Source: an uncultured Roseiflexaceae bacterium
GTDB taxonomy: Bacteria > Chloroflexota > Chloroflexia > Chloroflexales > Roseiflexaceae
Reading direction: 5' to 3'
Assembly: GCA_903932805.1 (NCBI GenBank)
Contig: CAIZHO010000506.1
Span: forward strand, 1 to 5,187
Length of the DNA stretch: 5,187 nt
This document shows positions 1 through 4,165 of this stretch, piece after piece. The translations under genes were made by a program, and so were the position numbers. Position 1 is the stretch's first letter. Each line of letters begins with the position of its first letter. The notes beneath the pieces were generated by a model that worked only from the letters and a program-made list of their open reading frames with translations, was not told where the DNA came from and made no database searches.

Positions 1-1
1 C

Positions 2-313
2 AAGTACGTCGGGAAAAATCCGATCTGCAGGAAGAAAGTGTTTGATTTCAGCGCTGGTAGCCGCCAGCTCATTCTCCGGATGAGTTTGGCGCGATGGTGG
101 GCCGCGCCAACAGACCAAGAAAAGTTGTGTTACGCAGACCTTTCTTCGGCCTGGGCTGCTACAGAAGACTGGAGTGAGTTCGTCCTCCTCGAATGCGACG
201 CACCAGGAGAAGACGGTCTATGTTCGTGCGAGGTTGTACCAGCTGACGAGGGGTACAAATGGCTTTGGGGGCTACAAGAGCCTGTAGACCCCAATGATGA
301 TCTCCCATTTTGA
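2..313 (+). CDS. Unidentified small protein, probably cut by the window edge, with SSB-like acidic C-terminal tip
   Basis: The frame is open from the left edge to a TGA at 311-313, so the protein probably begins upstream. If it begins inside the window, the best start is GTG at 38, giving 91 aa. An AGGAAG lies before it at 29-34, but with only 3 nt spacing. I do not recognise the family. The protein is rich in Trp and acidic residues and has no signal peptide or membrane segment. The last ten residues, PVDPNDDLPF, end in the acidic-plus-Pro-Phe pattern known from the C-terminal tip of bacterial SSB proteins, which recruits replication and repair partners. There is no recognisable OB-fold in the visible part, so calling it an SSB would go too far. 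It converges on the next gene with 7 bp between stop codons. Confidence 0.5.
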   Translation, partial: KYVGKNPICRKKVFDFSAGSRQLILRMSLARWWAAPTDQEKLCYADLSSAWAATEDWSEFVLLECDAPGEDGLCSCEVVPADEGYKWLWGLQEPVDPNDDLPF

Positions 314-320
314 GCGTTTT

Positions 321-869
321 TCATGTGGTTTTTAGTACAAGACTGAGATCTTCGGCTTCGTCAGCATCAAGAAAAATGCGCATGACATTGACGTTGGCGG
401 CGCCTGCCTCCCGGCGAGGCAGGATTCCTGCATCTGGCAATCGGATTGCCTTGAGCAACTTGATCGAGCGCGATTTGGTTGACGCGAATCCTGGAAGGAT
501 TGGCTCTGCCTGAATCTGAACCCGTTGAAAATCTTCCCAAGGAAGGCGCAACGGTCCGTCATCTGTCGCCAAGCCTGGTACTCCTGCCATTGGGACAATC
601 CTCAGATCTGCTGCGGCAATAATCGGAGGATTCTGAATCGCCAGCGCCAAGATGCCGGCAGCATGTCGTAACAGGGAAAACGTCATAACCGTCTGCTGCT
701 CGCCGGTCACGTCGTCAACCGCACCACCAATCACGCACACCACAGCCTGGTCCCCTGGAGTGCGAACAACAGAGAACCCTCGCAGGGCGGGCAACGTAAA
801 GCACTCGTCGTCGTCGCCGATCCCAGTGACCGCGTGTCGTAAGACCAGTCCGCGTGCCGTCGTACTCAT
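321..869 (-). CDS. Hypothetical protein, 182 aa
   Basis: This is a long open frame on the minus strand with ATG at 869 and TGA at 323-321. AGGA (878-881) sits 8 nt upstream of the ATG and could be the ribosome binding site. The product looks like a soluble globular protein: alternating hydrophobic and acidic stretches, no signal peptide, no clear membrane helix, and an acidic stretch GDDDE near residue 18. The C-terminus (DADEAEDLSLVLKTT) looks like a normal folded end. I do not recognise the family and assign no function. It is divergent from the Cys-rich operon at 1017 and shares its upstream region. The competing + strand frame at 652-1104 is Arg/Pro/Ser-rich shadow sequence, which supports the minus strand as coding. 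Confidence 0.65.
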   Translation of the reverse strand: MSTTARGLVLRHAVTGIGDDDECFTLPALRGFSVVRTPGDQAVVCVIGGAVDDVTGEQQTVMTFSLLRHAAGILALAIQNPPIIAAADLRIVPMAGVPGLATDDGPLRLPWEDFQRVQIQAEPILPGFASTKSRSIKLLKAIRLPDAGILPRREAGAANVNVMRIFLDADEAEDLSLVLKTT

Positions 870-876
870 TGCAGGG

Positions 877-882
877 ATCCTA
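877..882 (-). promoter_or_regulatory. TAGGAT: either -10 box of a leaderless mRNA or part of the ribosome binding site
   Basis: On the minus strand TAGGAT lies exactly 7 nt before the ATG at 869. It matches the TANNNT -10 pattern, and the spacing is that of known leaderless genes in actinobacteria and Deinococcus, which would put the transcription start on the A of the ATG. The same bases contain AGGA, which could act as a Shine-Dalgarno core. No convincing -35 box is visible, and the sequence alone cannot decide between the two readings. Confidence 0.3.
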
Positions 883-1004
883 CTCGCCAGGAGCGGTGAC
901 CGGCACCGCAGGAGCGGACACCAGCGCCCTCAGGCACGCAGGCACCAACTACCGGTGCGTCGGCCACCACTCCCCAGCTCAGTTGACAGCCGTCGTCCGC
1001 CGCC

Positions 1005-1016
1005 GACGGTACCGTC
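1005..1016. repeat. Perfect 12-bp palindrome GACGGTACCGTC abutting the operon start
   Basis: The sequence equals its own reverse complement over all 12 bases and ends directly before the ATG at 1017. It overlaps a competing hairpin formed by CCGTCG (990-995) and CGACGG (1004-1009). It lies 16 bp after the TTGACA box, where a -10 box and transcription start would be expected, so an operator is one reading. Its position in place of a ribosome binding site means it could also affect translation if transcribed. Confidence 0.4.
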
Positions 1017-1529
1017 ATGTCTTTTGCCGTCGATCCGCGCGGAGTGCTCCTTGAACCAGCTGTCGCCTTGCGCGCGCTGTGCGCGGAGCCCCGCGCAAAC
1101 CTGATGGCAGAGGACGCCTGGAAGGCACGCGCAGGGGAGCTCTACGGGCGCCGTGGGCCGTTCTGGGCGGCGTGTGGCGTCTGCCTCCGCTCCCTCGACA
1201 CCTCGCGGTACAACGTCGGTGTTGACTTGATCCGCCGATTTTGCGGCCGCCCTTGTCGGGACTGGGCCGCGGACAAACGCCGCAGCGCCGAAATCGGCTG
1301 GGTGTTGTGCGTTATCTGCTCTACTGGATTTCGCCCACTCACAAGCCGGGATCGCGACCCACGACTCGCACTTTGCCCGCCCCCACCGCCCGCGGGCCGC
1401 TTTGCCGAATCGCCCTGTGCGTCAGAACTGCGCGCTCGACTTCGGCGGGAGCAGCGACGGCGCTACCGCAACCGTCTGGCCGACGCGCGCCGGTACTTGC
1501 GCGCTCAAGCAGGAGTGAATCACCCATGA
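1017..1529 (+). CDS. Cys-rich putative zinc-finger protein, 170 aa
   Basis: First gene of a three-gene overlapping operon. Eight cysteines fall into two modules: C53-x2-C56-x19-C76-x3-C80, and C98-x2-C101-x18-C120-x13-C134. The first ends RRFCGRPCRDWAADKRR, which resembles treble-clef zinc knuckles of the form FCxxxCRxxAxxxRR. The second starts CVICSTGFRP, like CxxCGxxFxP zinc fingers, but its last pair is spread apart by a run of five prolines (121-125). The C-terminus (residues 137-163) is strongly basic and Arg-rich, which would suit nucleic-acid binding. That role is inferred from composition. The start is uncertain: no ribosome binding site precedes the ATG at 1017. Alternatives are GTG at 1044 and ATG at 1104, both of which keep the Cys modules. 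GC is high: I counted 44 of 60 at 1081-1140. Confidence 0.65.
   Translation: MSFAVDPRGVLLEPAVALRALCAEPRANLMAEDAWKARAGELYGRRGPFWAACGVCLRSLDTSRYNVGVDLIRRFCGRPCRDWAADKRRSAEIGWVLCVICSTGFRPLTSRDRDPRLALCPPPPPAGRFAESPCASELRARLRREQRRRYRNRLADARRYLRAQAGVNHP
1511..1515 (+). promoter_or_regulatory. Ribosome binding site AGGAG for the 77-aa gene
   Basis: AGGAG lies 10 nt before the ATG at 1526, inside the end of the upstream gene. It decides the start of the second gene: the same frame is open much further upstream, but that part overlaps the Cys-rich gene in another frame and reads as Arg/Pro/Thr-rich shadow sequence. Confidence 0.6.
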
Positions 1530-1759
1530 ATCTATTTGATCAGCTTGCCGAAGGCGGTCCACTGCAATACATCGTTGTCAATCGCAGACTGCAAACGCTT
1601 GGGGTCTGGGACCCATCGACACGCACCCTCCGCATCCTCACAGCAACGGGGATCGTCATTGACGAGATGCCGTACCACGCAACGCTCGAACTGATGCCGA
1701 CGAGCGACCCGGAGTTTTGGCCGATGCTTGCCGACCGCATTCGGCGGGGTGACTTGTGA
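1526..1759 (+). CDS. Small hypothetical protein, 77 aa
   Basis: The ATG at 1526 overlaps the TGA of the upstream gene (ATGA, 1526-1529), which points to translational coupling. AGGAG at 1511-1515 supports the start. The protein is soluble, with no signal peptide or membrane helix. Residues 14-45 (LQYIVVNRRLQTLGVWD, then TRTLRILTATGIVIDEM) alternate hydrophobic and polar residues and suggest a small beta-sheet fold. The C-terminal part (SDPEFWPMLADRIRRGDL) suggests a helix. I do not recognise the family. Its tight place between a zinc-finger-like protein and a membrane protein suggests a shared role, which cannot be named from sequence. Confidence 0.65.
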   Translation: MNLFDQLAEGGPLQYIVVNRRLQTLGVWDPSTRTLRILTATGIVIDEMPYHATLELMPTSDPEFWPMLADRIRRGDL

Positions 1760-2100
1760 GCGATGGGCGGCCACGAGATCGATTCATTGAGAAAGTTGGC
1801 TGCTTCCTGATCGCGATCCCCGTCGGTGCTTTCATTGTCACAGCAACCGCAGAGTCCCTCGGCATCCCGCCGGCGGGGGTCTTCGTCGGCGCTGCGATCG
1901 TCGCCTTGGTTGCAGGCGGGTTTGGGTCGAGTGCTCGCGCTACGCACGCCGCTCCATCGAGCGGGGGGTCACCGCCAGGCCAACGCCCCGCACCACGACG
2001 CAGTGCATATGAGCAGATGCGCGACATTGTTGAACGCTACGAGAGCGGCGAGATCAGCGCGGAGCGCCGAGACGAGATAGTTCGCACCTTGCGCCGGTAG
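1756..2100 (+). CDS. Two-helix membrane protein with SHOCT-like C-terminal segment, 114 aa
   Basis: The GTG at 1756 overlaps the preceding TGA (GTGA, 1756-1759); the nearby ATG at 1763 is out of frame. The gene ends with TAG at 2098-2100. Two hydrophobic segments, about residues 14-33 and 38-56, look like a membrane hairpin. A flexible Ser/Pro/Gly/Ala linker (57-83) follows. The last 31 residues (MRDIVERYESGEISAERRDEIVRTLRR and a few before) match the pattern of the SHOCT short C-terminal domain: an amphipathic helix, a G-E-I-S/T turn, then a second helix ending the protein. SHOCT tails are common on small membrane proteins of actinobacteria and may mediate oligomerisation, but no firm function is known. 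It is the last gene of the operon. Confidence 0.7.
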   Translation: MSDGRPRDRFIEKVGCFLIAIPVGAFIVTATAESLGIPPAGVFVGAAIVALVAGGFGSSARATHAAPSSGGSPPGQRPAPRRSAYEQMRDIVERYESGEISAERRDEIVRTLRR

Positions 2101-2110
2101 GTTCCCACGG

Positions 2111-2170
2111 TTGGCCTGGAGCCAAGCGCGCTCAATCTATTTGTGAATCAACCAATAGATGAAAGCGCGC
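2111..2170. terminator. Tandem hairpins between convergent genes, probable bidirectional terminator
   Basis: This lies in the 76-bp gap between the TAG at 2100 and the minus-strand stop at 2179-2177. The first hairpin is TTGGC (2111-2115), a 5-nt loop, then GCCAA (2121-2125). The second begins directly after: GCGCGCT (2126-2132) pairs with AGCGCGC (2164-2170), and ATCTATT (2135-2141) pairs with AATAGAT (2154-2160), with a 2/3-nt internal loop and a 12-nt apical loop. There is no T-tract on either side, so it is not a textbook intrinsic terminator. Position and symmetry support termination from both sides. Confidence 0.5.
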
Positions 2171-2176
2171 ACCGTG

Positions 2177-2515
2177 CTAATCCTCTTCGCTGCTGCAGTT
2201 GGCGTTGTAAATCTCAATCGATAGCGCCGCTTCTGACCTCCCCGGACGAACCCAACAGGCACTTGAACCTAACGATTCAGAATAGAAGTTGTGGACAGCC
2301 ACAACGAGCTTCCCATTAGAGTCATTGCAGATCAACGTTGAGTTGCGGTTCGCCTCCTCTGACAGCTGCCCGCTGTCAAACCAGTTTAGAAACGTAGTTC
2401 CGTCAATACTCGTTGCTTCACCGGTATTCCAATCTTCATGGTCTAATACCGACTGCGTCGGGTCGACCCCAGAAGTGCGAAGTGCACGTGCGTAGTCTTT
2501 AGCGGTTGGACCCAT
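2177..2515 (-). CDS. Acidic hypothetical protein, 112 aa
   Basis: ATG at 2515 follows a very strong ribosome binding site; the stop is TAG at 2179-2177. The protein has no signal peptide and no membrane helix. It is acidic, Asn/Ser-rich and ends NCSSEED. It has three cysteines (63, 87 and 107). The middle (TLICNDSNGKLVVAVHNFY, about 60-78) looks like beta strands. I do not recognise the family. GC is clearly lower than in the + strand operon: I counted 27 of 60 at 2281-2340. It lies 70 bp after the lipoprotein gene on the same strand, so it may be read from the same transcript or from its own promoter. Confidence 0.65.
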   Translation of the reverse strand: MGPTAKDYARALRTSGVDPTQSVLDHEDWNTGEATSIDGTTFLNWFDSGQLSEEANRNSTLICNDSNGKLVVAVHNFYSESLGSSACWVRPGRSEAALSIEIYNANCSSEED

Positions 2516-2521
2516 TAGTAA

Positions 2522-2527
2522 CCTCCT
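2522..2527 (-). promoter_or_regulatory. Strong Shine-Dalgarno AGGAGG
   Basis: On the minus strand AGGAGG, within GAGGAGG, sits 6 nt before the ATG at 2515. It is the best ribosome binding site in the window and fixes the start of the acidic 112-aa gene. It contrasts with the weak or overlapping starts of most other genes here. Confidence 0.75.
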
Positions 2528-2585
2528 CTTTGATTTCTTTACACCTATCGCCCATGAAATCTCCGGCGAACACGCCTGACTGCCA

Positions 2586-3740
2586 TCAACATGGCAACAC
2601 GCGTTCTAAGTACTTGTCGATGTTTTTATGGAGATCATCAAGCGAGATGCCGAATGTTTGTTGGCTGCGTTGATCTAAGTATGCATAGTCACTCAGGCCC
2701 CGCTGCGTTTGGTATCCACTCGCCCACGTGTAGAACGCGTCCCATCCGTAGGTTCCGATGACATACTCCGACGCTAAAGCGCCAAGCGAATAGACCATTC
2801 CGTTCCACCACTTCCCGTCCGCGCTCTCCCACCAGCCGCTCAGCTCAGCGATGCGGGGTGGCCCACTTTTTCCGTTGCGGGCAATCTCTTCACACGAGTA
2901 AGTAACCAACCCTTGGTCTCGCGCCTCCTTGTAGCTCACCATGCCTTGCATCGCAGCTGTGAGGTGGCCGATGTAGGCAGCGCCACCCTCACCCCACCAG
3001 AGCGTGGCAGCCTGGGATTGGTTCGTGAACTGCGCCAAATGGAACAACTCATGGCTTGGCGTCTGAAACGTGGGATTTAGGGCGGCGTAAGGATCCTTGG
3101 AGCGCAGCTCGTCTCCGTTACCCATATTCAAAATCAGATAGTCATACTTCGGCGACTTGGCCTCTAATATCGTGGCTCCGTAGCCCGCTCTGCTGTACAC
3201 ACCGGTCCAGTCTGCATTTGGTTTACAGGACCATTCATACCGTTTCACGCCGTCGATCACATCTGGCGCTGCGCTCTCTTGCTCTAAGAACGCGACGAGT
3301 TCGGTACACATTGACGCAGCACTGGTCTTGTAAAAGACGGCGATTGGTTTGGTGCTTTGGAGGAGATCACCAAAGACACGCGTTGCAGCCGTGAGCGCAT
3401 CGCTGTACCACTTTTTTGTCAGCGCTTCTTGGGTCGTTGTTAGTCCTTCTGGTAACGAGAAGTAGAGCTCAAAATCAGCGGTTGTGGCACAGCGTTTCAT
3501 ATAACGTTCGGTCATCGCTTCGAGTGCGGCAACCGCCTCCGCAGGCCACGTTGACGGCGGGCTCTTTGGCGCATTACAGCTGTTTTCAGCCGAGGCAGAC
3601 GGTGACGACGATGGCGATGGGCTACTGGCAAGCGACGCACTCGGGCTGGACGAGCTACCGGCGGATATCTGACTGCTGTTGCATCCAGTGACCGCGACGG
3701 TCACGCTCAAGAGCGCAAGAATCGCAGTTCGAGCGATCAC
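2586..3740 (-). CDS. Lipoprotein with HExxH metallopeptidase (peptidase MA-like, gluzincin) domain, 384 aa
   Basis: The chosen start is GTG at 3740, which overlaps the upstream TGA (GTGA). It gives a textbook lipoprotein signal: residues 1-16 hydrophobic with Arg at 3, lipobox VTG, lipidated C20. The frame stays open to 3908, but the added part is Arg/Gly-rich and overlaps the upstream gene, so I reject it. Residues 21-52 are a Ser/Pro/Ala linker that would hold the domain off the membrane. The zinc site is H230-E-L-F-H234, then E251 in WWGEGGAAY, spaced like gluzincins (HExxH plus a distant Glu in an EGxAxY setting). Residues 317-340 (YSLGALASEYVIGTYGWDAF) match the helix pair usual after this site. 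Six further cysteines (55, 84, 145, 172, 283, 384) could form disulfides. The likely role is extracytoplasmic, membrane-anchored proteolysis; the substrate is unknown. Fold assignment is confident, activity is inferred. Confidence 0.85.
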   Translation of the reverse strand: MIARTAILALLSVTVAVTGCNSSQISAGSSSSPSASLASSPSPSSSPSASAENSCNAPKSPPSTWPAEAVAALEAMTERYMKRCATTADFELYFSLPEGLTTTQEALTKKWYSDALTAATRVFGDLLQSTKPIAVFYKTSAASMCTELVAFLEQESAAPDVIDGVKRYEWSCKPNADWTGVYSRAGYGATILEAKSPKYDYLILNMGNGDELRSKDPYAALNPTFQTPSHELFHLAQFTNQSQAATLWWGEGGAAYIGHLTAAMQGMVSYKEARDQGLVTYSCEEIARNGKSGPPRIAELSGWWESADGKWWNGMVYSLGALASEYVIGTYGWDAFYTWASGYQTQRGLSDYAYLDQRSQQTFGISLDDLHKNIDKYLERVLPC

Positions 3741-4075
3741 AGCATCTCGCCGCAGAATCGACACTTCCGTGCTGCAAGCTGGATGGTCTCCGCGCAGTAA
3801 GGGCAACGCTTCGTTGTTGCGTCCACGAGATCTTGTGCCGCCTGGGCATGAGCGAGTGCGTTTGCGCGTGCGGCTGCCGCGTTCTGAGCCCCAAGCTCCT
3901 GGGCGCATTTGGTCATATGGGCAATCGCTTTGGTTTCAGAGCCTGGGCAACCACAAATGGTGATGTCCCAGCATTTATGTTGACCGGGACGGCCACCTTC
4001 CCACTCATCGCCCTCAAGTGCATTCCTATTGCAGCAACGGCTTGTTCCAGGCTTGATTTTGTAGCCGCACGCCAT
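3737..4075 (-). CDS. Cys-rich protein with C-terminal zinc ribbon, 112 aa
   Basis: ATG at 4075 follows GGGAGGGGA on the minus strand, a good ribosome binding site. The stop TGA (3739-3737) overlaps the GTG of the lipoprotein gene. The C-terminus CPYCAETIQLAARKCRFCGEML (C91, C94, C105, C108) is a zinc ribbon of the widespread CPYCAExI...KCRFCGxxL type, often found at the ends of small bacterial proteins. The N-terminus has a second Cys cluster (C3, C14, C15, C35, C41, C43, C57) that may bind another metal; I do not recognise it. Between them, residues 58-88 are Ala/Gln-rich and probably helical. It has no signal peptide, so it should be cytoplasmic although its coupled partner is a surface lipoprotein. 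It could be regulatory or an adaptor; function unknown. Confidence 0.75.
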   Translation of the reverse strand: MACGYKIKPGTSRCCNRNALEGDEWEGGRPGQHKCWDITICGCPGSETKAIAHMTKCAQELGAQNAAAARANALAHAQAAQDLVDATTKRCPYCAETIQLAARKCRFCGEML

Positions 4076-4096
4076 TGTCCCCTCCCTTCGCGATAG

Positions 4097-4133
4097 ATGC
4101 CTGCCGTCAATGAGAGCAAGATACGGCGGGCAT
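4097..4133. repeat. Imperfect 11-bp inverted repeat between integrase and zinc-ribbon gene
   Basis: ATGCCTGCCGT (4097-4107) pairs with ACGGCGGGCAT (4123-4133) with one mismatch, which becomes a U-G pair in + strand RNA and an A-C mismatch in minus-strand RNA. The loop is 15 nt. It lies in the 90-bp gap (4076-4165), 21 bp upstream of the ATG at 4075. No T-run follows on either strand. It may be a terminator for the integrase gene, an operator for the next gene, or a recombination-site arm. Nothing else is recognisable in the gap. Confidence 0.4.
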
Positions 4134-4165
4134 AAGAGAACCCGTGGTGCTGTTGCGAATCAGAC

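Larger units (their letters stand above)
870..1016. promoter_or_regulatory. Divergent intergenic region with direct and inverted repeats
   Basis: These 147 bp separate two divergent genes and should hold both promoters. CAGGAGCGG occurs twice (888-896 and 909-917), 21 bp apart, which is two helical turns. Between the copies GCGGTG (893-898) and CACCGC (904-909) form a perfect inverted repeat. A second small inverted repeat is GCACC (942-946) and GGTGC (954-958). TTGACA at 983-988 on the + strand is a perfect -35 hexamer, but no good -10 follows at 17 nt (ACGGTA, 1006-1011). The layout suits binding of a dimeric regulator, which is an inference. Confidence 0.4.

Noticed and set aside
652..1104. 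A 150-aa open frame on the + strand opposite the 182-aa gene
   Set aside because: Its translation is Arg/Pro/Ser-rich with no domain-like pattern, it runs antisense to a better gene and it overlaps the start of the Cys-rich gene. It is a shadow frame.
1241..1525. An upstream extension of the 77-aa gene to 1241
   Set aside because: The extension overlaps the Cys-rich gene in another frame and is low-complexity Arg/Pro/Thr sequence. The ATG at 1526 has a ribosome binding site and a stop/start overlap.
3741..3908. A 56-residue N-terminal extension of the lipoprotein
   Set aside because: It is Arg/Gly-rich, overlaps the zinc-ribbon coding region and would bury the signal peptide. The GTG at 3740 puts the lipobox Cys at residue 20.
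4106..4112. TTGACG on the minus strand as a -35 box for the zinc-ribbon gene
   Set aside because: No -10-like sequence follows at 16-18 nt; that spacing falls in the GGGAGGGG ribosome binding site.
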